Origin: Acidobacteriota bacterium
GTDB lineage: Bacteria; Acidobacteriota; Terriglobia; UBA7540
DNA length: 7,508 nt
Assembly (NCBI GenBank): GCA_021789565.1
Contig: JAJYJL010000358.1
Location: forward strand, 1 to 7,508
Reading direction: 5' to 3'
Position numbers and translations under genes: made by a program. Within the stretch, counting starts at the first letter, position 1. The number at the start of each line of letters is the position of its first letter. The notes beneath the pieces were generated by a model. That model had not been told where the DNA came from. It ran no database searches and worked only from the letters and a program-made list of their open reading frames with translations. Of this stretch, positions 1-5,521 are shown piece after piece.

Positions 1-919
1 CTTCCAGGTTAAGCTTGGAGCCATTCAATTGCACATTCAAGTTCTGAAGAATCTGTGAAAGCGCAGGCGACATACTCTTGCTGACGGCCGGCTGGGCACT
101 GCGCAACAGGCTGAGGAGCTGGCTGACCCCGTTCGCGGCCTGGGGGTTCAGGCAGATGATGGAGAGATGAGCCATGATTTGGCTGCCCCAGTTCACGCGA
201 TAAAGTACCGCCTTGACGGAGCCAAAAAGCGCGCTGGGATCCACCTGGACTTTTCTTCCCTGGGTAAGCCAGGGGATGGCTTGGTTGGCAGCGGCCAGGC
301 CGGTGGAGATTCCCCATTGAGGAGCCACTCCGTCCAAGTCACCTTCCCACTGTCGGAAGTCGGGGTTGGAATTCAAGGCGGGGCGCGCAGCATTGCGGAC
401 GTCAATGAGTGCTTTGATGTCGGCGAGGCGGCCGAATTCGGCGGTCGAGCTATCAATGAAAGTGAAGAACATATCCGTTCGAGCCGTGCCTGATCCGAAG
501 GCGTAAAGGTCGTATCCGGAATACCGCTGGACCGTCATCTTATTGTTAATGAAGAATTCATGCACCTGGTTGGGATCGAAGGTACCTTCCGCCAAACCAA
601 AGAAGCGGGTGGTATCCTGCACCTGCCCTCGCCAGCCAAGTACCAGCTCGTTAACATCCTTGTCAGGATCGACGCCCGCGCTCTGTAGCAGGGTCTCAAG
701 GTTGCGAAGTTGCGGACTCATCAGGTGGGCCTGAATCAGCGGATACTGGGGGAGACTGCGAAGCGTTGCCAGGTTAGTGTAGGACATCTGCTGAGTATCA
801 GCAGGGAAACTGGCCAGGGCGTCCTGGCCGGCGTATTGCGCATAAAGCGGAGCTGCAGCGGAGAGGGCCGCAGCAAGAACCATCCAAGCGAATGCCAACC
901 TCATAATTGATTTGTTCAT
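1..919 (-). CDS. Secreted protein of unknown function, partial (C-terminus beyond left edge)
   Basis: An open frame runs uninterrupted for 306 codons from ATG at 919-917 to the window edge, so the C-terminus is missing. Residues 1-27 form a clear signal peptide: a Lys/Arg n-region, the hydrophobic core FAWMVLAAALSAAA, and a signal peptidase I site near LYA|Q. There is no lipobox cysteine, so the product is probably periplasmic or exported. The mature part begins with a run PADTQQMSYTNL at about 39-50, then LRSLPQYPLI and DPDKDVNELVLGWRG at about 84-98. This resembles, from memory, uncharacterised secreted proteins of Acidobacteriota; I cannot name a domain, and no catalytic motif is visible. 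A second in-frame ATG (904-902, Met6) would shorten the n-region and is a possible alternative start. The Shine-Dalgarno is weak for either start. The gene is divergent from erpA. Coding status is well supported by frame length and the signal peptide; function is unknown. Confidence 0.85.
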   Translation of the reverse strand, partial: MNKSIMRLAFAWMVLAAALSAAAPLYAQYAGQDALASFPADTQQMSYTNLATLRSLPQYPLIQAHLMSPQLRNLETLLQSAGVDPDKDVNELVLGWRGQVQDTTRFFGLAEGTFDPNQVHEFFINNKMTVQRYSGYDLYAFGSGTARTDMFFTFIDSSTAEFGRLADIKALIDVRNAARPALNSNPDFRQWEGDLDGVAPQWGISTGLAAANQAIPWLTQGRKVQVDPSALFGSVKAVLYRVNWGSQIMAHLSIICLNPQAANGVSQLLSLLRSAQPAVSKSMSPALSQILQNLNVQLNGSKLNLE

Positions 920-1050
920 AGCGTTCAACCGGCACCCCCGGAACAGGAAAGGATTAATGCAAGGGTTTCGCAGAATCTTCGAACTTCTTATGGTCTGTCC
1001 TGAAGTGACACGTCCGACCCTTGCCCCGACTCGCTAGAAAACTGCCCGCT

Positions 1051-1077
1051 TCTGCGGCCCGTTTATTCGGCCGCAGA
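1051..1077 (-). repeat. 9-bp perfect inverted repeat (stem-loop) in the presumed leader of the secreted-protein gene
   Basis: TCTGCGGCC at 1051-1059 is an exact reverse complement of GGCCGCAGA at 1069-1077, separated by a 9-nt AT-rich loop. No T-run follows on either strand, so it is not a normal intrinsic terminator. If the minus-strand promoter at 1099-1127 is used, the stem-loop would fold near the 5' end of that transcript, where it could protect the mRNA or affect translation. It could equally be a DNA operator dyad. The repeat is directly visible; its role is inferred. Confidence 0.6.
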
Positions 1078-1098
1078 GCACACCGATTTCGAATCTTT

Positions 1099-1127
1099 AT
1101 TATCGCCGGTATCTGGAAATCAGTCCA
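1099..1127 (-). promoter_or_regulatory. Candidate sigma70-type promoter for the secreted-protein gene
   Basis: On the minus strand TGGACT (1127-1122, four of six matches to TTGACA) is followed after exactly 17 nt by GATAAT (1104-1099, five of six to TATAAT). Transcription would start near 1092 and give a leader of about 170 nt before the ATG at 919, containing the 1051-1077 stem-loop. It is the best match I found on this strand; a weaker extended -10-like site nearer the gene has no convincing -35. Confidence 0.4.
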
Positions 1128-1166
1128 CTCGGCACTGCGTCATCCGCCAAATCGCTATTCTGCAAG

Positions 1167-1182
1167 TTGGCTGCAAAGCCAA
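1167..1182. repeat. 6-bp hairpin with GCAA tetraloop
   Basis: TTGGCT (1167-1172) and AGCCAA (1177-1182) are perfect reverse complements closing a four-base GCAA loop, which on the plus strand is a GNRA-type tetraloop. It lies about 30 bp upstream of the erpA -35 candidate, so on the expected transcripts it would not be in either mRNA. It may be a small operator-like dyad or chance. Confidence 0.35.
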
Positions 1183-1213
1183 AATGAGTGAATTCCGGCC
1201 CAGTGGCACAAAC

Positions 1214-1242
1214 TTGCTTTTTAGCGGCCGCTTTGCTAATTT
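1214..1242 (+). promoter_or_regulatory. Candidate erpA promoter with extended -10
   Basis: TTGCTT (1214-1219) is separated by 17 nt from TAATTT (1237-1242), which is preceded by TG one base upstream (1234-1235), an extended -10 arrangement. Transcription would start near 1249, leaving a leader of about 50 nt before the erpA ATG. The surroundings are locally AT-rich compared with the flanking genes. The spacer contains the palindrome listed separately. The call rests on consensus matching by eye. Confidence 0.4.
1223..1232. promoter_or_regulatory. Perfect 10-bp palindrome inside the erpA promoter spacer
   Basis: AGCGGCCGCT is a perfect palindrome lying entirely between the proposed -35 and -10 hexamers of the erpA promoter. 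A dimeric repressor bound there would block polymerase. It does not resemble the IscR site types that I know, so no regulator is proposed. A 10-bp GC-rich palindrome can also arise by chance. Confidence 0.3.
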
Positions 1243-1287
1243 AACTTAGAGTATGTTGTAGCTCGCTGATTACATATTTGAAAAGCC

Positions 1288-1294
1288 AAAGGAG
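1288..1294 (+). promoter_or_regulatory. erpA ribosome binding site
   Basis: AAAGGAG sits six nucleotides before the ATG at 1301. It is the strongest Shine-Dalgarno in the window and fixes the erpA start. Confidence 0.75.
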
Positions 1295-1300
1295 TAGAGA

Positions 1301-1627
1301 ATGGCTATTGAATTGACGGCGCACGCAGTCGACAAAGTAAAAGAGATTTTGGCACAGCAGACCCCTGCGCCTGCGGGGCTTCGCGTCTCCGTTGTGGGCG
1401 GAGGCTGTTCCGGGTTCTCATACCAGATGAACTTTGAGACTCAGACCAACGCGATTGATAAAGTCTACGAGTTCGATGGGTTGAAGGTCTTTGTTGACCA
1501 GGCCTCATTGATGTACCTGAATGGCACCAAAATCGACTTTGTTGAAAGCCTGGAAGGGTCAGGCTTCAAGTTCGAGAATCCCAACGTCAAGACAACTTGC
1601 GGTTGCGGAAGCTCCTTTAGCACATAA
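1301..1627 (+). CDS. erpA: ErpA/IscA-family iron-sulfur cluster carrier (A-type protein)
   Basis: This 108-residue protein spans the full HesB/IscA fold and has the family's usual length. The three cluster-ligand cysteines are present: C36 in GGGCSGF and C100/C102 in the C-terminal CGCGSSF motif. Conserved stretches FVDQASLMYLNGTKIDF (about 64-80) and GFKFENPN (88-95) also fit. A-type carriers accept [2Fe-2S] or [4Fe-4S] clusters from a scaffold in the cytoplasm and pass them to apo-enzymes. The TCGCGSSF ending and the serine in GGCSGF fit the ErpA/IscA group; separating ErpA from IscA or SufA needs a tree, so the symbol is provisional. No iscS, iscU or suf genes are adjacent, which suits a stand-alone late carrier. 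A strong Shine-Dalgarno and an upstream promoter candidate support the start. The methyltransferase follows 59 nt downstream and may be co-transcribed. Confidence 0.93.
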   Translation: MAIELTAHAVDKVKEILAQQTPAPAGLRVSVVGGGCSGFSYQMNFETQTNAIDKVYEFDGLKVFVDQASLMYLNGTKIDFVESLEGSGFKFENPNVKTTCGCGSSFST

Positions 1628-1646
1628 CTGGCATTTTCGGCGGGAA

Positions 1647-1672
1647 CCTGCCGTCTCTTGCTGAGCGGCAGG
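1647..1672 (+). repeat. 7-bp inverted repeat after erpA
   Basis: CCTGCCG (1647-1653) pairs perfectly with CGGCAGG (1666-1672) around a 12-nt loop, within the 59-nt gap between erpA and the methyltransferase gene. No T-tract follows, so it does not look like an intrinsic terminator. It might stabilise the erpA 3' end or cover the translation start region of the next gene, whose ATG is 14 nt beyond the stem. Confidence 0.4.
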
Positions 1673-1686
1673 CGGCCTCGCTCTCC

Positions 1687-2265
1687 ATGTACTCCCTTCC
1701 ACAATCAGGAACTGTTTTCCCGACAGGACATGGCGTGCGTGTGCCCGCGAAAGCTGCTGTGCTCCTGGAACGCTTTTCCGGTCTTCTTCCCCATAGCGGA
1801 CGCGCACTGGATGTTGCATGCGGCTACGGACAAAACACCTTGTACCTGGCCCGGAAAGGTCTGTCTGCAACAGGCATCGACCGATCGATGGAGGCACTGG
1901 CAGCGGGCAGGGAAGCGGCCGTTCGAGCAAACCTTAACGCTTCTTTTGTCCAGGCCGACCTCACGAGATTTGCTCTGCCGCATAGCACATATTCAGTTGT
2001 GATCTGCTTCAAATATCACGATTGCGCATTATATCCGTCCATTCGCGCGGCACTACGGCCCGGCGGCCTGCTCATCTATGAAACTTATACCTTCGAGCAC
2101 CGCAAGTTTGGCCTTAAGCCCAGAAACGCTGCTCATTTTCTTGAAAGAAATGAGTTGCTCAATGCGTTCGGCGATTGGGAGATCATCTTTTACCACGAGG
2201 CATGGATTGGGCGCGGCGTCGCATCACTGGTGGCAAGAAAGCCGTTATCTGCCGGCGCATGCTGA
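1687..2265 (+). CDS. Class I SAM-dependent methyltransferase, TehB-like
   Basis: This 192-residue protein has a complete Rossmann-type methyltransferase core. Motif I is ALDVACGYG (40-48), the acidic residue after strand 2 is D65 in TGID, D91 in QADL matches motif III, VVICF (104-108) is strand 4, and LRPGG (123-127) is the loop after it. The C-terminal YETYT, KPRNAAHFL and ELLNAFGDWEI segments resemble small TehB/tellurite-type methyltransferases. Such proteins use S-adenosylmethionine in the cytoplasm; the substrate here is unknown, and tellurite resistance should not be assumed. ATG 1687 has almost no Shine-Dalgarno. GTG at 1735 has AGGA (1725-1728) six nucleotides upstream and would remove 16 residues that look unlike the family, so it may be the true start. 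The gene lies 59 nt after erpA and its stop codon overlaps the nadE promoter candidate. Confidence 0.85.
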   Translation: MYSLPQSGTVFPTGHGVRVPAKAAVLLERFSGLLPHSGRALDVACGYGQNTLYLARKGLSATGIDRSMEALAAGREAAVRANLNASFVQADLTRFALPHSTYSVVICFKYHDCALYPSIRAALRPGGLLIYETYTFEHRKFGLKPRNAAHFLERNELLNAFGDWEIIFYHEAWIGRGVASLVARKPLSAGAC

Positions 2266-2290
2266 TTCCGATGGCAGGCTTCTGTATAAT
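2262..2290 (+). promoter_or_regulatory. Candidate nadE promoter with perfect -10
   Basis: TATAAT at 2285-2290 is an exact consensus -10, and CTGATT at 2262-2267, 17 nt upstream, is a weak -35 that overlaps the methyltransferase stop codon (2263-2265). Expected initiation is near 2297, giving a leader of about 40 nt. The gap downstream is strikingly AT-rich compared with the genes. This implies nadE can be transcribed independently of erpA and the methyltransferase gene. Confidence 0.55.
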
Positions 2291-2306
2291 TGAGATTTTA
2301 TCTAAT

Positions 2307-2313
2307 AAAGAGG
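2307..2313 (+). promoter_or_regulatory. Displaced Shine-Dalgarno-like element upstream of nadE
   Basis: AAAGAGG is a good anti-16S match but lies 24 nt before the nadE ATG, too far for normal use. Only TGAAG (2331-2335) lies close, two nucleotides from the ATG. A nadE-frame stop (TGA, 2320-2322) rules out an upstream extension from the better site. The element may be chance, may serve a very short upstream frame, or may be brought closer by folding. Confidence 0.3.
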
Positions 2314-2337
2314 TCTTACTGATTTCGCATTGAAGCT

Positions 2338-3978
2338 ATGAAAATCGCGCTGGCGCAAATCAATACCACCGTTGGAGACTTTGAGGGTAACGTTGCAAAG
2401 ATCCTGCATTACGCCAGAGCCGCCGTTGACCGCAAATCAGACCTGGTCGTTTTTCCTGAAATGACTGTTTGCGGATACCCTCCACGGGACTTGGTGGAAA
2501 GGCGGGACTTTATTGAGCGTTCGGAGGCAGAGCTTTCACGACTGAGCCACCTGCTGCCGGACATTCCCGCGCTGATCGGTTATGTTCGTGCTTCGCATGC
2601 CCAACTGGGCAAGCCTGTGTGCAATGCTGCGGCGCTTGTGTATCGCGGCAAGGTTCTCCTTGATTACGTCAAGATCCTGCTGCCGTTCTACGACGTGTTT
2701 GATGAATCCCGGTACTTCGAGCCCGGAAGTGCGGTGGGGATTTTCGACCTTGAGGGTACGCGAATCGGAATTACGATTTGCGAGGACATCTGGAATGACA
2801 AGAACTTCTGGCGCAAGCGACTATATCCACGCGACCCTGTTGAAGAGATCACGCGGGCGGGTGCAAAACTGCTGCTGAATATCGCTTCTTCTCCCTACAG
2901 CACAGAAAAGATTCAACTCCGCTACGACATGCTCAGAACCATCGCAGCGGAGCATCGCATTCCTGTTGCATACGTCAACCACGTTGGCGGCAACGATCAA
3001 CTGATCCTCGACGGGTCAAGCCTGGCCTTCAGCGCGGGCGGAACCCTGATCGCACGTGCCAAATCCTTTGAGGAAGACCTCGTTGTATTTGACACCACGG
3101 GTACGCAGGCTGATATCCACCCGGCCCCGGAATCCGAGATTGACGCTGTGTACAAGGCTCTCCTGCTAGGTACACGCGACTACATGCAGAAATGCGGCTT
3201 CAAGGAGGCAATCGTTGGGCTCAGCGGAGGAATTGATTCGTCCGTGGTTGCCACCCTCGCTTCCGACGCGCTCGGCCCGCAAAATGTGCATGCCATCGCC
3301 ATGCCCGGACCGTATTCTTCGCCCGGGAGCCTTCAGGACGCGGAAGAGTTGGCCGGGCGTCTGGGTATCGATTTCCGTGTCGTTCCCATCTCGTCCATTT
3401 ACGACGGATACATTCATACGCTGGAGCCCTCCTTTAGGGGACGCACCGCCGACGTCACCGAAGAGAACATTCAAGCGCGCATTCGCGGGAATATTCTCAT
3501 GGCGTTCTCAAACAAGCTGGGCGCCATGGTTCTGAGCACGGGCAATAAGTCGGAGCTCGCCGTTGGATATTGCACGCTCTACGGCGACATGGCCGGTGGG
3601 TTGTCGGTTATTGCTGACGTACCGAAAACGATGGTCTACGCGCTGGCGCGGTACCTGAATCGTGAAAAGGAGCGCATTCCGCAGGCGTGCATTGAGAAGC
3701 CACCCTCTGCCGAACTAAAGCCCGACCAGAAGGACCAGGATACGCTTCCGCCATATGAAACTCTCGACGTCATTCTGAAGAGTATTATTGAAGAGCGCCT
3801 TTGCGCCAAAGACATCGCAGCAAAGTACAAGGTGGAACTGCCTTTGGTTGAGGACGTCATGCACCGGGTTACACGCGCTGAATACAAGCGCCAGCAAGCT
3901 GCTCCCGCGCTCAAGGTAACAGCCAAGGCTTTTGGGATGGGTCGCCGTTATCCGATCGCACAGAAATTCACTGGTTAG
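2338..3978 (+). CDS. nadE: Glutamine-dependent NAD+ synthetase
   Basis: NadE catalyses the last step of NAD+ biosynthesis: ATP-dependent amidation of nicotinic acid adenine dinucleotide in the cytoplasm, using ammonia from glutamine. This 546-residue protein has both modules of the glutamine-using form at its normal length. The N-terminal nitrilase-like amidase (about 1-260) carries the catalytic triad E41 (VVFPEMTVCGYPP), K112 (VKILLPFYDVFDE) and C148 (GITICEDIW). The C-terminal synthetase (about 265-546) has the ATP-binding P-loop SGGIDSS at 296-302, STGNKSELAVGY at 400-411, and the substrate segment around SAELKPDQKDQDTLPPYE at 457-474. The start MKIALAQINTTVGDF is typical, so ATG 2338 is secure despite a poor Shine-Dalgarno. 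K112 is followed by Ile where, from memory, the family usually has Gln, and Phe replaces Asn in LPNY; the triad itself is intact. No terminator is evident before the M16 genes. Confidence 0.96.
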   Translation: MKIALAQINTTVGDFEGNVAKILHYARAAVDRKSDLVVFPEMTVCGYPPRDLVERRDFIERSEAELSRLSHLLPDIPALIGYVRASHAQLGKPVCNAAALVYRGKVLLDYVKILLPFYDVFDESRYFEPGSAVGIFDLEGTRIGITICEDIWNDKNFWRKRLYPRDPVEEITRAGAKLLLNIASSPYSTEKIQLRYDMLRTIAAEHRIPVAYVNHVGGNDQLILDGSSLAFSAGGTLIARAKSFEEDLVVFDTTGTQADIHPAPESEIDAVYKALLLGTRDYMQKCGFKEAIVGLSGGIDSSVVATLASDALGPQNVHAIAMPGPYSSPGSLQDAEELAGRLGIDFRVVPISSIYDGYIHTLEPSFRGRTADVTEENIQARIRGNILMAFSNKLGAMVLSTGNKSELAVGYCTLYGDMAGGLSVIADVPKTMVYALARYLNREKERIPQACIEKPPSAELKPDQKDQDTLPPYETLDVILKSIIEERLCAKDIAAKYKVELPLVEDVMHRVTRAEYKRQQAAPALKVTAKAFGMGRRYPIAQKFTG

Positions 3979-4027
3979 CCAGCCCAAGTGAATCCTTGGA
4001 GCCGGCGGCCAGACAACGTGTACCGAA

Positions 4028-4050
4028 GACGCCGGGCCCGGACGCCGGGC
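4028..4050. repeat. 10-bp tandem direct repeat with internal palindrome
   Basis: GACGCCGGGC occurs at 4028-4037 and again at 4041-4050, three bases apart. The junction creates a perfect palindrome CCGGGCCCGG at 4032-4041. It lies in the 82-nt gap between nadE and the first M16 gene, just before that gene's Shine-Dalgarno. It could fold in mRNA as a small GC-rich hairpin, but no T-run follows to make it a terminator. Confidence 0.45.
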
Positions 4051-4055
4051 AGGGA
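4051..4055 (+). promoter_or_regulatory. Ribosome binding site supporting the TTG start of the first M16 gene
   Basis: AGGGA lies five nucleotides before TTG 4061 and is the best-placed Shine-Dalgarno among the possible starts. The competing starts, ATG 4109 and TTG 4136, have only weak purine stretches upstream. It is the main reason for preferring the longest form. Confidence 0.45.
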
Positions 4056-4060
4056 AGCTC

Positions 4061-5521
4061 TTGTTGCAGAATGAGGCAGCAATTTCACGGGAAGTCGTAC
4101 TCTCTGGTATGTTCTGGACCGGCAATCGAGATCGATTGAAAAGCTGTTTCATAACGACATTTGCGCGCGTTATTGAGATCCTCGCACTGTTGGCCCTGCT
4201 TGTGCCATGCGCGCAGGCAGCGGGCGTAAAGCTTCCAGCTCTCAAAATTCACACTCTTGAATTAGCCAATGGATTGCACGCCGTGATGGTTAATCGCGGC
4301 GAAGCGCCGGTGATAACCGTTGAAATGTGGTACCACGTTGGATCGCGCGACGAGAAACCCGGGAAGACAGGTTTTGCCCACTTTCTGGAACACCTGATGT
4401 TCGACGGCACCAAGACGTTGGGCAGACATTTCTCGGATTACATCGTGCGCGTGGGGGGAATTGATAACGCCTATACCACCACCGATGCTACCGTCTACTG
4501 GGAGACGATGCCCAGTTCAAACCTTCCGGTTGCACTGTGGCTGGAGGCTGACCGGATGCGCAATCTGGACATCAGCCAGACGGCTCTGGACAATGAAAGG
4601 GCCGTGGTGCAGGACGAGCGCCGCCGCCGGTATGACAACCCGCCTTACGGCACCGTTATCCCAACACTTTACGAACACGCCTTTACGGTTAATCCGTATC
4701 GGCATCTGCCGATTGGTAGCGTCAGCGATGTAAACCGCGCAACGGTTAGCGAGATCAGAGATTTCTACAACACTTATTACGTACCCGACAACGCGACCAT
4801 TGTCATTGTGGGAAAGTTTTCCGTGGACGAGGCCGAACAATACATCAAGAAATACTTTGGGGCAATCCCTGCCGGTACCAGTGTGGTCTCGCCCGCTATT
4901 CCTGCCGAGCCTCCCCAGACTGCTGAACGCGTCGTGACCATGACTCGTGATGTTGCCTTGCCAGCCTTTGTGGAAGCCTTCCATATTCCCGCCGACGGTA
5001 CGCCCGATTCATACCCCTTGCGCCTCGCTTCAAGACTGCTGTCTGCCGGCGATAGTGGAATGATCTACCATCAGTTGGTTTATGAGAAACAGCTTGCGCT
5101 TGAGGCCCAAAGCTCGGCGGATTTCAGCGAGAATCCAAATCTCTTCTTTGTTTTCGCCGTCATGGATGCCGGCCACACGCCTGCCCAAGGTGAAGCGGCT
5201 GTTGAATCAATTCTCAAGAGGCTACAGGAAAAACCCCTTTCGCCAAGAGATTTGCAGAAGGCGAAGAATCAGGTCCTTTTCGATCTTGCCGCAGACCGTG
5301 AAAACTCCAAAGACCTTGCCGAGCAGTTGGGCTACGATTCGGTAATCCTCGGAAATCCGGACCTGATCAACACGGAGGCGGAGCGATTTCTGGCCGTAAC
5401 GGCAGAGCAGGTGCAGGCCGTCGCACAGAAATACTTTACGCACCGCAACATGACGCTCCTGGAAGTTCATCCCGGGCAAAACGGACAGGTGACCGCAACT
5501 CTGCACGCAGGTGACCATTGA
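4061..5521 (+). CDS. M16B zinc peptidase, catalytic (zinc-binding) subunit, exported
   Basis: This 486-residue M16 (pitrilysin/MPP-like) peptidase probably degrades peptides in the periplasm. The N-terminal half carries the inverted zinc motif H107-F-L-E110-H111, with the third ligand E186 (AVVQDERRRR) 75 residues after H111, the family spacing; YYVPDNATIVIVGKF (239-253) is a typical domain landmark. The C-terminal half is present, but where partner subunits carry an Arg/Tyr pair it has V340 and L347, in the segment from Y336 to A348. A hydrophobic stretch (about 34-49) followed by AQAA is a signal peptide; P49 before C50 argues against a lipoprotein. TTG 4061 has AGGGA upstream but gives a long n-region. 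ATG 4109, or TTG 4136 giving MLKSCFITTF, would make a more usual signal peptide, and an extended -10-like TGGTATGTT at 4105-4113 would fit the last. The stop overlaps the next M16 gene by 4 nt. Confidence 0.93.
   Translation: MLQNEAAISREVVLSGMFWTGNRDRLKSCFITTFARVIEILALLALLVPCAQAAGVKLPALKIHTLELANGLHAVMVNRGEAPVITVEMWYHVGSRDEKPGKTGFAHFLEHLMFDGTKTLGRHFSDYIVRVGGIDNAYTTTDATVYWETMPSSNLPVALWLEADRMRNLDISQTALDNERAVVQDERRRRYDNPPYGTVIPTLYEHAFTVNPYRHLPIGSVSDVNRATVSEIRDFYNTYYVPDNATIVIVGKFSVDEAEQYIKKYFGAIPAGTSVVSPAIPAEPPQTAERVVTMTRDVALPAFVEAFHIPADGTPDSYPLRLASRLLSAGDSGMIYHQLVYEKQLALEAQSSADFSENPNLFFVFAVMDAGHTPAQGEAAVESILKRLQEKPLSPRDLQKAKNQVLFDLAADRENSKDLAEQLGYDSVILGNPDLINTEAERFLAVTAEQVQAVAQKYFTHRNMTLLEVHPGQNGQVTATLHAGDH
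5509..5514 (+). promoter_or_regulatory. Ribosome binding site for the second M16 gene, inside the end of the first
   Basis: AGGTGA lies within the last codons of the upstream M16 gene. It is three nucleotides from TTG 5518 and nine from TTG 5524, so spacing favours the second TTG, while the 4-nt stop/start overlap favours the first. Either way the two genes are translationally linked. Confidence 0.45.

Larger units (their letters stand above)
920..1300. other. Divergent intergenic region between secreted-protein gene and erpA
   Basis: This 381-nt stretch has no credible reading frame on either strand. Seen in it are a candidate minus-strand promoter, a 9-bp inverted repeat, a 6-bp hairpin with a GCAA loop, a candidate plus-strand promoter containing a perfect 10-bp palindrome, and the erpA ribosome binding site; each is listed separately. 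Both flanking genes read outward, so it must carry the promoters for both. I saw no tRNA, riboswitch consensus or long tandem repeat in it. Confidence 0.75.

Noticed and set aside
167..493. Plus-strand open frame of 108 codons
   Set aside because: It is antisense to the well-supported minus-strand secreted-protein gene and has no recognisable domain or Shine-Dalgarno.
1647..1680. Intrinsic terminator after erpA
   Set aside because: The 7-bp stem is real but no T-tract follows it.
2266..2337. Riboswitch controlling nadE
   Set aside because: The expected leader is only about 40 nt and no NAD-sensing RNA consensus is visible.
4190..4220. Possible lipobox (LVPC) in the first M16 protein
   Set aside because: Proline precedes the cysteine where Gly, Ala or Ser is expected; a signal peptidase I site AQAA follows directly.
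3715..4245. Minus-strand open frame of 176 codons across the nadE-M16 junction
   Set aside because: It is antisense to conserved NadE C-terminal sequence and the M16 signal peptide region, with no family resemblance.
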